Source: Paenibacillus elgii NBRC 100335 (GTDB taxonomy: Bacteria; Bacillota; Bacilli; Paenibacillales; NBRC-103111). From it: a stretch of DNA of 57,678 nt. Shown here piece by piece: positions 26,189 through 33,509 of the stretch; the first letter of the stretch is position 1; every line of letters starts with the position of its first letter. The stretch lies in contig NZ_BIMB01000047.1 in the NCBI RefSeq assembly GCF_004000865.1, positions 1-57,678 on the forward strand. The letters are read 5' to 3'. The translations under genes were made by a program, and so were the position numbers. Under the pieces are notes generated by a model that saw only the letters and a program-made list of their open reading frames with translations, did no database searches and was not told the DNA's origin.

Positions 26189-27094
26189 TTATCCGAAATC
26201 TTCCTCCGTCAAGTCCAAATTAACGCCCATCGCTGTTCGGCTGCCGTCAGCTGCAGCAAAAACCACTTGGGATGGCATGAAGTACGAAGCGTCTCCTGCG
26301 GCATATAAACCAGGTATCGAGGTTCTTCCCGATGCATCCGTCTTGAGTCCGCCATTCTCCGTCCGTTCACAGCCCAGACGTTCTCCGAACGGTACAGCCG
26401 GTACAAATCTCGGCATCACGAAGCCACCGGCTCTCGGCAGCTCAGTTCCATCCGCGAAACGAACATGCTCAAGCCGCCCATTGTGGCCGACGAAAGCCGT
26501 GACAAGCTGCTCCATCACCACGATTCCCTTGGATTGAAGGCGTGTCTTCTGCTCGTCCGACAAGGACGACTTGCCGTGCGTGCAGACGACCACATCTTTG
26601 CTCCAATTGAGGAGAAGCTTGGCTGTATGAAAAACAGTCGGAGATTCGGACACAACGACAAGCGGCTGATCCTGCAGCTCCCAGCCGTCGCAATAAGGGC
26701 AATTAAACAAGCTTTTCCCATACAGCGGATAGAAGCCGTCGATTTCGGGAAATACTTCTTTTACCCCCGTCGCTAAAATCAGCTTTCGCGCTTGAATCCT
26801 ATAGCCCGATGCATCCACCACCTCGAAAAATCCGGATTCGATTTTGCGAACCTCGACGGCTTCGGTTTGCAGATGCTTGACGGATGGATAACGAAGAACC
26901 TGTTCATAAGCGACGCGGCGGAACTCGGCCGGCGTCACGCCGTCTCTCGTAATAAAGCCGTGAGACGCATGCGTAACGGCATTTCGCGGCCTGTTGTTAT
27001 CGATTAAAGCCACGCTTCGTCTTGCCCTGCCGAGCACGAGGGCTGCATTCAATCCGGCAGGCCCGCCGCCAATAATCGCGCAATCGTAAATCAT
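26189..27094 (-). CDS. Thioredoxin reductase-like flavoprotein
   Basis: A 301-residue FAD/NAD(P)H pyridine nucleotide-disulfide oxidoreductase. The FAD site is CAIIGGGPAGLNAALVLGRA, the redox-active disulfide CPYC lies around residues 132-135 (NCPYCDGWE), and the C-terminal FAD motif is GLYAAGDAS. CPYCDGWE differs from classical TrxB (CATCDG), so its partner may not be the standard thioredoxin; the WCAPC protein next door is the obvious candidate. ATG 27094 has AGGAG 9 nt upstream. The promoter shares a 25-bp motif with the upstream Rrf2-type gene. Confidence 0.9.
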   Translation of the reverse strand: MIYDCAIIGGGPAGLNAALVLGRARRSVALIDNNRPRNAVTHASHGFITRDGVTPAEFRRVAYEQVLRYPSVKHLQTEAVEVRKIESGFFEVVDASGYRIQARKLILATGVKEVFPEIDGFYPLYGKSLFNCPYCDGWELQDQPLVVVSESPTVFHTAKLLLNWSKDVVVCTHGKSSLSDEQKTRLQSKGIVVMEQLVTAFVGHNGRLEHVRFADGTELPRAGGFVMPRFVPAVPFGERLGCERTENGGLKTDASGRTSIPGLYAAGDASYFMPSQVVFAAADGSRTAMGVNLDLTEEDFG

Positions 27095-27118
27095 GATGCT
27101 CATCTCCTCAAATTAGAT

Positions 27119-27143
27119 ATTAAAGACTCATTATATCTATGAT
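27119..27143. promoter_or_regulatory. Probable Rrf2-type operator at the reductase promoter
   Basis: 25-bp element matching 27618-27642 at 20 positions; shared core AAAGACTyATwrTrTCTAT with AGAC/GTCT-like half sites. Confidence 0.6.
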
Positions 27144-27205
27144 TAATTTAAAAAAAACTTGTTCGTGCACTGCACCGTGCTTTTTCTTTTAACGAAGGGC
27201 ACGTC

Positions 27206-27604
27206 TTAAGCTTGTGTTTGCTTTCGGGCCAGATCCGCCAATTTCGCTTCCTTAAGATGCGACTCCATCTTCTCTTCCGCTTCCTTCATTACCGCTTGAA
27301 TCAAACATTCGTCGCCGTGGACAAAATCGCATTCGAATAAGGAGGCGTTGCCTTCAATGGCATGGATAATGTCCAAAAACGTAATGTCGTCTTTCTTGCG
27401 GGTTAGCCGGTAACCGCCGTTAGCTCCAGATACCGATTCGATCATTCCTGCCTTCACGAGCCTCGTTAAAATTTTGGAAAGATAGGTCGGTGAAACGCCT
27501 TGGGATTCCGCCAACTGCTGCACGCCTACCGGTTTAACCGGAGAAGCTTCAATCAGCGCGAGCATCGTGTGCAGAGCATAATTTGTCGCTTTTGAAAATC
27601 TCAT
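27206..27604 (-). CDS. Rrf2-family transcriptional regulator
   Basis: A 132-residue winged-helix protein: MRFSKATNYALHTMLALIEA, then QQLAESQGVSPTYLSKILTRL and SGANGGYRLTRKK, all family hallmarks. It has only two cysteines (FECDFVHGDECL), so a three-Cys Fe-S cluster of the NsrR/IscR type is unlikely; a thiol-redox or YwnA-like sensor is more plausible. ATG 27604 has GAGGTG 8 nt upstream. It probably regulates itself and the reductase, as both promoters share a 25-bp motif. Confidence 0.9.
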   Translation of the reverse strand: MRFSKATNYALHTMLALIEASPVKPVGVQQLAESQGVSPTYLSKILTRLVKAGMIESVSGANGGYRLTRKKDDITFLDIIHAIEGNASLFECDFVHGDECLIQAVMKEAEEKMESHLKEAKLADLARKQTQA

Positions 27605-27617
27605 GGCCAACACCTCA

Positions 27618-27642
27618 ATTAAAGACTTATAGTGTCTATAAT
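27618..27642. promoter_or_regulatory. Probable Rrf2-type operator at the regulator's own promoter
   Basis: Second copy of the 25-bp element found at 27119-27143 (20 of 25 bases the same), 14 bp upstream of the regulator's ATG. Confidence 0.6.
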
Positions 27643-27696
27643 ATCCTTGAATTACGGACCTGTCAAGGCGCATCTTATCATTTCGACTTTCTTGAC

Positions 27697-27730
27697 ACAA
27701 AACACCGCAATGTGAACTGCGGCATTTTGT
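27697..27730. terminator. Hairpin between the lipoprotein and rrf2 genes
   Basis: ACAAAACACCGCA pairs with TGCGGCATTTTGT except for two central bases, with short A/T flanks; probable terminator of the lipoprotein gene. Confidence 0.55.
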
Positions 27731-27762
27731 ATCAAGCGAGAACCGTTCACAGGCTCCTGCTG

Positions 27763-29082
27763 TTATCTCATGCTCCTCTGCTCGTCAATCGAAGCGCCGA
27801 CCCGCTTCGTCAGAAGCTCCAGGAGATAAAGACTCGCCTCGTCTTTATCAGTGGTTAGCTCTTTGAACTTTTGCAGAGCGGTGTTAAGCTTCGGAAACTC
27901 GGAATCGAAACCTTCCTGTGCTTCTTTTACTCTTTTAGTATCCATTAGCTCCTCTAACCCCTGAACTCCCTGCTCCTTCAATTTGTCCAAGTTCGAATCC
28001 AGCTCTTTGACGAGCGCATCATATTTTTTAGAAGCGGACTTGGGATCGTTTAATTTCATCTTGACATACACGTTTATGCGATACCCGTAGAGTCCAATGG
28101 CCCTGTAGCCACCGTGAATCCACATGGTACCGCCGCCGTTACGGGTATAATCAATACTGGACAGCTCTGACATCGCTTCATTTACCGTTTGATGAATAGC
28201 GTCCGTCTGAGTCTTCAGCTTGCTGTTGCTTGCAAGCAATTTGTCCGTCTCTTGTTGAAAGCACTCGCCGATATAGCGATACATTTCATCCTGGCCGTGT
28301 TCGGAGCGATCCAGCTCGTTCTTGGCATATTCGTCCTCATAAGTCTGAACGATTTCATCCTCGGACATGTTGGAGGCAGCCACTCTTGTGCACAGGCTCC
28401 GGTTTACTTTCTCTAAGGTGGCGTTACTGTCAGTATCCGTCGGGGCCTGAGCAGCGTCTGGTTTCGCTTTCGCTTTAAAGAACGCCACAACGTCGCTCAC
28501 GGTCGAGATTTTCCCGGAGGCATTCAGCCGGTTATCGATCTCAACATCCGATACAAAGCTTTTGTCCTTTTGAATAAATATGGACGGGGCAGTAATTGCG
28601 GCGCTGCCTCCCGAGCCTTTCCCGGTAACGTAATCGGCGAGCACGATCACATCCTTCTTGCCGTCTCTATCAACGTCTTTAAAGGAAACCGCTTGGACGG
28701 ATTCGAAATTCCACGACGCGACGAGCTTCGGCTGCGGGAACGTATACAAGGAATGGCCTTCGGCATCCTTTAAGCTAAGCACAAGCTCTTTGCGCCCGTC
28801 TGCATTCGCGCGTTTCGCGGACACAAAACGAACCTTGCCCCACGACTCCAGTTCAACCTGAAACGACTGGTCCGCAATTTCTTCAAGCGTTGCCCCATCA
28901 TTGGCAGGAGCGGCTTGCGATGCTGCGCCCGGAGAGGCCGCCGAAGGAGCAGGCGCTGCCGATCCGGACGGAGGCGATTTCGAATCGGAAGCTTTCGCGG
29001 GCTCGTTAAGCTGGCTTTGCTGTCCGGACGGATTGCATCCCGTTAGCACCATTAATAAAATACATATCGCCAATAACCTCAT
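27763..29082 (-). CDS. Lipoprotein of unknown function with VCBS-like repeat
   Basis: A 439-residue protein with a lipobox at the N-terminus (MRLLAICILLMVLTGC, Cys16), then a 60-residue Ser/Ala/Pro-rich linker. A domain around residues 65-180 contains FKDVDRDGKKDVIVLAD, an FG-GAP/VCBS-like calcium-loop repeat. The C-terminal half is helical and charged. It should be anchored to the outside of the membrane. I do not recognise the family beyond the repeat. ATG 29082 was chosen because the signal peptide starts there; GTG 29100 is also open. Stands alone. Confidence 0.7.
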   Translation of the reverse strand: MRLLAICILLMVLTGCNPSGQQSQLNEPAKASDSKSPPSGSAAPAPSAASPGAASQAAPANDGATLEEIADQSFQVELESWGKVRFVSAKRANADGRKELVLSLKDAEGHSLYTFPQPKLVASWNFESVQAVSFKDVDRDGKKDVIVLADYVTGKGSGGSAAITAPSIFIQKDKSFVSDVEIDNRLNASGKISTVSDVVAFFKAKAKPDAAQAPTDTDSNATLEKVNRSLCTRVAASNMSEDEIVQTYEDEYAKNELDRSEHGQDEMYRYIGECFQQETDKLLASNSKLKTQTDAIHQTVNEAMSELSSIDYTRNGGGTMWIHGGYRAIGLYGYRINVYVKMKLNDPKSASKKYDALVKELDSNLDKLKEQGVQGLEELMDTKRVKEAQEGFDSEFPKLNTALQKFKELTTDKDEASLYLLELLTKRVGASIDEQRSMR

Positions 29083-29196
29083 TTGCCCATTCTCTCCCAC
29101 CCTTCTCTATAAACCAGAAATGAACCATATATTGGCACATTCGACCATTGCCTTTTCATATTCGCGCTGTACGGACAAATTCCTGCAAACCCTACA

Positions 29197-30465
29197 TTAC
29201 TCCGTTACTCCGAGTTGAACCATGCGTACCTTTTCTCCGGCGAGAACACCGCGGCCTCCCGGAGGGATGACCAAGAAACAGTCGGAATCCTTGATCGAAA
29301 GCATCACGCTGGACTGATCGGGTCCTGCCATTTTGACATACACCTTGCCGTCTTCGATATAGCTTTTGGCCCGCACGAAGCGAGGATAGGCATTGACTTT
29401 CGTAAAATCCTCCCCTAAGAATGCGGTCGCTTCCGGCGGGAGAACGTCCTTCTTCCCCTGCATGCCCCAGAGCACCGGACGAACAAACAACTCAAACCCC
29501 ACAAAGCAAGCCCCCGGATTCCCGGAAAGTGCGAAAAGAAACTTGTCCTTCATCACGCCAACCGTCGTAGGGCTGCCCGGCCGCATCATGACCTTGTTGA
29601 ATAACGTTGTCCCTTCCCACGCTTCAAAAATGTCGACCATAATATCGTAATCGCCTACCGAGACTCCGCCTGTCGTAATGACACAATCCGCTATGGAAAA
29701 GGCGTCGGTTATTCGCTCCATAGCCCGCTCCGCATCGTCAGGGATCGTTTCCATCAGAACCGGGGTGCCGCCCGCCTCCCGGACTAGTGCTGCAAGCATA
29801 TGCGTATTGCTGTTCCTGATTTTCCCGGGCTCAAGCGGCGCATGAACGCTCAACAATTCCGAGCCGGTTGCAAATATGGCTACTTTGGGGCGCTTAAATA
29901 CGTTAACCGTTTCCATGCCGAAGGCAGCTAGCAGGGCAATCTCACCCGCATTTATTTTCCTCCCCTTTTCCAAGACAAGCTCGCCTTTTGCCAGTTCAAA
30001 TCCGGGTAAGGTTATGTTTTGACCTTCCTTCTGTTCTTTTTTGATCGAAATGAACGTTTTTCCATCTTGCTCAAAGCATTCCGCAATCTCAAGCATGACG
30101 ACCGCATTTGCGCCTTCCGGCACCATAGCACCCGTCATAATCCTCGATGCCATATTCCCCGTTATGGTTTTTGTCGGCGTCGAGCCGCAAGGAATGCTCT
30201 CGATGACTTCCAGAACAACCGGCTGATCGGAAGATGCGCCGATTGTCGATTCCCACCGTATGGCAAACCCGTCCATACCCGAACGGCAAAAATGCGGCAT
30301 GGGGTCCGATGCGAAAACATCCGCCGCCAATCTCCTGCCAAAAGCTTCCTCTAATGGTACGCGCTCGACGTCTCCCGGCCGAATATGCTGTTGAATCATC
30401 TTTTGCGCCGCATCAGGTTGAATGGCGTTCCTGCGAAAACGGTTCGAAAGCTGTACACGTTCCAT
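29197..30465 (-). CDS. moeA: Molybdopterin molybdenumtransferase MoeA
   Basis: Inserts molybdate into adenylylated molybdopterin, the last common step of molybdenum cofactor synthesis. The 422-residue chain has the MoeA layout: RSGMDGFAI, the MoCF-binding motif FATGSELL, ITTGGVSVGDYD and the C-terminal LSGNPGACFVGFELFVRP. ATG 30465 lies one base after the moaA stop codon and has GGAGGA 5 nt upstream, so the two genes are tightly coupled. Last gene of the molybdoenzyme operon. Confidence 0.95.
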   Translation of the reverse strand: MERVQLSNRFRRNAIQPDAAQKMIQQHIRPGDVERVPLEEAFGRRLAADVFASDPMPHFCRSGMDGFAIRWESTIGASSDQPVVLEVIESIPCGSTPTKTITGNMASRIMTGAMVPEGANAVVMLEIAECFEQDGKTFISIKKEQKEGQNITLPGFELAKGELVLEKGRKINAGEIALLAAFGMETVNVFKRPKVAIFATGSELLSVHAPLEPGKIRNSNTHMLAALVREAGGTPVLMETIPDDAERAMERITDAFSIADCVITTGGVSVGDYDIMVDIFEAWEGTTLFNKVMMRPGSPTTVGVMKDKFLFALSGNPGACFVGFELFVRPVLWGMQGKKDVLPPEATAFLGEDFTKVNAYPRFVRAKSYIEDGKVYVKMAGPDQSSVMLSIKDSDCFLVIPPGGRGVLAGEKVRMVQLGVTE

Positions 30466-30466
30466 A

Positions 30467-31471
30467 CTATCCTCCAATCTGCGACATTCTCCTGGAAGTC
30501 GGCTGATGCGTCTGTTTTTCATCGTCTAAGACTTTTGCCATTTCATGATTTTGGGGCTTCAAATGCAAAGCTTTAAGAAAGAGCTCGCGAATGGCATTAT
30601 CATTTCCGATCGATTTTCGTACATTAAATTCGTCCGACCAGTATAAACAAGGCTTAATGCTGCCGTCAGCCGTCAGGCGAAGCCTGTTGCACGTCTCACA
30701 AAAATGATCGCTTACCGGATGGATGAGTCCGAAGCTTCCTTGTGCTCCTTCGATTCGGTAATTTTCGGAAGGCCCGCTGCCACGGATCGTATGGCAAGGG
30801 ATAACCTTCCACCCCATTTCGCGACATTGATCGAAAATGGCCGTTAACGGCATATAAGAAGCCTTCCACCCTTTGTCTTGATGGCCGATCGGCATGTATT
30901 CGATAAATCGGATTTGAAGCGGCCGTTCCACGGACAACCTCAAGAAATCTGCAATTTCATCATCATTGATCCCCTTCATGAGCACGACATTTATTTTGAT
31001 CGGATGGAGCCCCACTTGCAGGCAAGTATCCATACTATCCAGAACACGCCGCACATCTCCGCCGCGGGTAATGAAAGCAAACCTGTCTGCGCGCAGCGAA
31101 TCCAAGCTGATATTGACGCGAGTCAATCCCGCCGCTTTCAGCTTAGCCGCTTTCGGTGCGAGAAATATGCCGTTCGTGGTCAAAGCGATATCTTCTATTC
31201 CCGGAACGGCGGCAATCATGGCTACAAGTGTTTCAAGCTCCTTGCGAACTAACGGCTCCCCTCCGGTGAGCCTTACTTTTCGCACACCCATTCCTGCCAG
31301 TACCCGCACAACCTCTGCGATCTCCTCATACGTCAATATCTTCTGGCCAGGTTCGAATTCCATTCCCTCAGGAGGCATGCAGTATACACATCGTAAATTG
31401 CAGCGGTCCGTCACGGATATACGCAAATAATCGTGGACCCTGCCGAACGAATCGATCAATGGACGGTTCAT
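30467..31471 (-). CDS. moaA: GTP 3',8-cyclase MoaA (radical SAM)
   Basis: Starts molybdopterin synthesis by converting GTP to 3',8-cyclo-GTP. N-terminal radical SAM cluster C24-x3-C28-x2-C31 (TDRCNLRCVYCMPP); C-terminal second 4Fe-4S site in FCETCNRLRLTADGSIKPCL. The protein ends in Gly-Gly (SQIGG), the tail needed for MoaA activity. ATG 31471 has AAAGGAGG upstream. moaA and moeA follow the molybdoenzyme genes, but moaC, moaE and mobA are not in this window, so the pathway is completed elsewhere. Confidence 0.96.
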   Translation of the reverse strand: MNRPLIDSFGRVHDYLRISVTDRCNLRCVYCMPPEGMEFEPGQKILTYEEIAEVVRVLAGMGVRKVRLTGGEPLVRKELETLVAMIAAVPGIEDIALTTNGIFLAPKAAKLKAAGLTRVNISLDSLRADRFAFITRGGDVRRVLDSMDTCLQVGLHPIKINVVLMKGINDDEIADFLRLSVERPLQIRFIEYMPIGHQDKGWKASYMPLTAIFDQCREMGWKVIPCHTIRGSGPSENYRIEGAQGSFGLIHPVSDHFCETCNRLRLTADGSIKPCLYWSDEFNVRKSIGNDNAIRELFLKALHLKPQNHEMAKVLDDEKQTHQPTSRRMSQIGG

Positions 31472-31553
31472 CCCTCGGCCTCCTTTCGTCACACCGTTTT
31501 ATAAAAATGCGCTACCCGATGACATCATCGAATAGCGCACGACTTTGCTCCTT

Positions 31554-31850
31554 CTATACGCGTTCTTCAAAGTAGATATGATAACGCAGGTTGGCTTTCG
31601 GATCATGCGAAACAAAACAGTTTCTTGCTTGGCTGCGCTCCAGCTTGGTCAATGATTCGTCAAATAAAGGTACGGAAAGAAACTGAGCGGCATTGAAATA
31701 AAACTTCAAATAGGCCCGGTCTTCCGTGAGCGCTGTCTTGAACAGGGTGAACGGCTTGGGCTGCGTTTGCTCTTCGCCCGAGAGATCTTCAATCCATACG
31801 GTGATCCGGCTTCCTTCATACTTGGATAAGATCGTATCCCATTCCATCAT
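31554..31850 (-). CDS. Hypothetical protein (98 aa) in the molybdoenzyme operon
   Basis: Unrecognised soluble protein, no membrane segment or signal; contains ITVWIEDLSGEEQ and ends in LRYHIYFEERV. It overlaps the upstream 116-aa gene by an ATGA junction and lies 82 bp before moaA, so co-expression with the molybdoenzyme is likely. It could be a chaperone-like or accessory protein, which is only position-based. Confidence 0.65.
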   Translation of the reverse strand: MMEWDTILSKYEGSRITVWIEDLSGEEQTQPKPFTLFKTALTEDRAYLKFYFNAAQFLSVPLFDESLTKLERSQARNCFVSHDPKANLRYHIYFEERV

Positions 31851-32197
31851 AAGCCCCCGGCTTTGACGTTATTTTGGCCGCAATGGCTGCACTCCGCATG
31901 TTCCTTGACTTCGACTTCTAACCGGTAGCCCTGCAGCCAATCCCAGAAATGATAATCTGCCCGCTCTTCAAGATAGGCGAGCATGTCCTCCTCCTTCTCC
32001 CAAGCCCCAGTCCCCGTAACCTCTGCAACGACGTATTCGAGCCCTTCTGCCTGTTTCTGCTCCAGGCTCCATTTCGCATGCCTCGGAAACAAGCTTTTCA
32101 ACTGATCGTCAATGGTTTGCTCAAAAGATTGCCCGGTCGCATCCGCTGCAGTTTCCCGAATGAAACATAAATCCATGAAAAACTCCGATTTCTTCAT
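31847..32197 (-). CDS. Hypothetical protein (116 aa) with C-terminal CSHC motif
   Basis: Unrecognised, acidic and probably cytoplasmic. Its C-terminus has AECSHCGQNN, a possible half zinc or Fe-S site. It follows the 60-aa membrane protein at once and overlaps the next gene by 4 bp. The tight packing argues for a real gene in the molybdoenzyme operon. A maturation or system-specific chaperone role is possible but unproven. Confidence 0.65.
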   Translation of the reverse strand: MKKSEFFMDLCFIRETAADATGQSFEQTIDDQLKSLFPRHAKWSLEQKQAEGLEYVVAEVTGTGAWEKEEDMLAYLEERADYHFWDWLQGYRLEVEVKEHAECSHCGQNNVKAGGL

Positions 32198-32380
32198 CTA
32201 TTTCACTTCCTTCTTGTAAATAACTAAGGCAATTGGAAACAGAATGACGTTTAACGCGGCAAACAAAATCACCAGCTTATAGTTTTCAAAATAATAATTG
32301 TTGATCGTATACTGCGTGAAAATGATATTGAGCAGCAGCACAACACTCAGCAGGATGACGCCCCGATAGCTACGCTTCAT
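32198..32380 (-). CDS. Small membrane protein with two spans (60 aa)
   Basis: MKRSYRGVILLSVVLLLNII and VILFAALNVILFPIALVIY are two membrane helices around a short polar loop (QYTINNYYFENY). It overlaps the Rieske gene by 11 bp. Probably a small subunit or assembly factor of the membrane electron-transfer complex. No family recognised. Confidence 0.7.
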   Translation of the reverse strand: MKRSYRGVILLSVVLLLNIIFTQYTINNYYFENYKLVILFAALNVILFPIALVIYKKEVK

Positions 32381-32921
32381 ACCGCTTCACTCCCGTTGCA
32401 TAAATAGTCGGCCCTTCGACAGCTACGATAATTTCCGGCAGCGGCCTTCTTGGCGGCCCTCCTGTCGGTGCACCCGATTTAGGGTCAAAAAATCCGTGAT
32501 GGCACGGACAAACCATTTTTTTCTCCTCGCCGTTCCAAAATACGGGGCATTTCAAATGAGTGCATGCATTTTGATACGCTTTGTATTCATTTTCGCCCAA
32601 GCGAATCAGCAACGCCGAATCGTGTTCCCCGGGATAAGCAAATTCGACCGCCTCCCCGACTTTTAACGCTTGCACGTCGGCGATTTTCATTTTGGGATGG
32701 CTTTTTTGGCCGAGCCCCGCAAGCTCTTTGGCCGCCAGTCCGCCCCAGGGTAGCGTGGAAATGGCAAACACTCCCGCCGCCCCCACCATCGTCTTCATAA
32801 AGCCGCGCCGGTCCAAGGTTCGCTCATTATTTTTACGAATGTTATGCGTGTAATTGTCTTCGTTATACGGAACCTTGTTATTCTTCTCTTGATCCATGCG
32901 GTCCACCCGCTTTCTAATCAT
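32370..32921 (-). CDS. Rieske [2Fe-2S] protein with Tat signal
   Basis: A 183-residue protein with a twin-arginine signal (LDRRGFMKTMVGAAGVFA, about residues 36-53) and a Rieske cluster-binding pair CTHLKC and CPCHHGFFDPKSG. Rieske proteins pass electrons from quinol to an acceptor on the outer face of the membrane. Both ATG 32921 (AAGGAAAG upstream) and ATG 32897 are possible starts. It lies 24 bp after the ferredoxin gene. This export signal contrasts with the molybdenum subunit, which has none. Confidence 0.92.
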   Translation of the reverse strand: MIRKRVDRMDQEKNNKVPYNEDNYTHNIRKNNERTLDRRGFMKTMVGAAGVFAISTLPWGGLAAKELAGLGQKSHPKMKIADVQALKVGEAVEFAYPGEHDSALLIRLGENEYKAYQNACTHLKCPVFWNGEEKKMVCPCHHGFFDPKSGAPTGGPPRRPLPEIIVAVEGPTIYATGVKRYEA

Positions 32922-32945
32922 AGTCGCTTTCCTTAATCAGACGGT

Positions 32946-33509
32946 TCAGAACAGCTTCTGTATTCCTTGAATAATACCGGGAAGGCTGATTTGTACACGG
33001 GTCTCCCCTTCCAGCGGCTCGAACGGCTGCCGGCTGGACACCCATTTGCCTACCCGATGACGTTCCCGCTTCTCGGCCAACTCGTTCTCGTCGATCCACT
33101 GCAGCGTATTGGTCGGGCAAACGGATGCGCACATCGGCGGGATGCCGTCCTTCGTACGGTCGTAACAAAGATCGCATTTATACATCAGGTTCTGCTCTTC
33201 ATCGAATTTCGGAATCCCGTAAGGACAGGCAATCGTACAGTTCTGACATCCGATGCATTTCTCGACGAGCGCGGACAGCACCGCGCCTTCTTCCGTGATC
33301 TGGATGGCTTGCGCCGGACAGCTTCTGGCGCATGCCGGATTGACACAGTGCAGACACATCAGCGGAATCGTCTGCCGGTCCACAAGCGGATTAACATCAT
33401 AGACATAATTGCGGTTCCGTTCGTCGTGACCGCCGCATTGCGTACAAGCGGCAAGACAGCTTCGGCAGCCGATGCAGTTATCCATTTCGATATACAATAG
33501 TTTTTTCAC
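32946..33509 (-). CDS. Four-cluster 4Fe-4S ferredoxin subunit (NrfC/DmsB/FdhB-like)
   Basis: Electron-transfer subunit of 187 residues with four cysteine groups: CIGCRSCLAAC, CLHCVNPACARSC, CIGCQNCTIACPYG, and CDLC with CASVCPTN. It has no signal peptide or membrane anchor. It overlaps the molybdenum subunit gene by 4 bp (ATGA), the usual coupling for a catalytic and electron-transfer pair. Confidence 0.94.
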   Translation of the reverse strand: MKKLLYIEMDNCIGCRSCLAACTQCGGHDERNRNYVYDVNPLVDRQTIPLMCLHCVNPACARSCPAQAIQITEEGAVLSALVEKCIGCQNCTIACPYGIPKFDEEQNLMYKCDLCYDRTKDGIPPMCASVCPTNTLQWIDENELAEKRERHRVGKWVSSRQPFEPLEGETRVQISLPGIIQGIQKLF

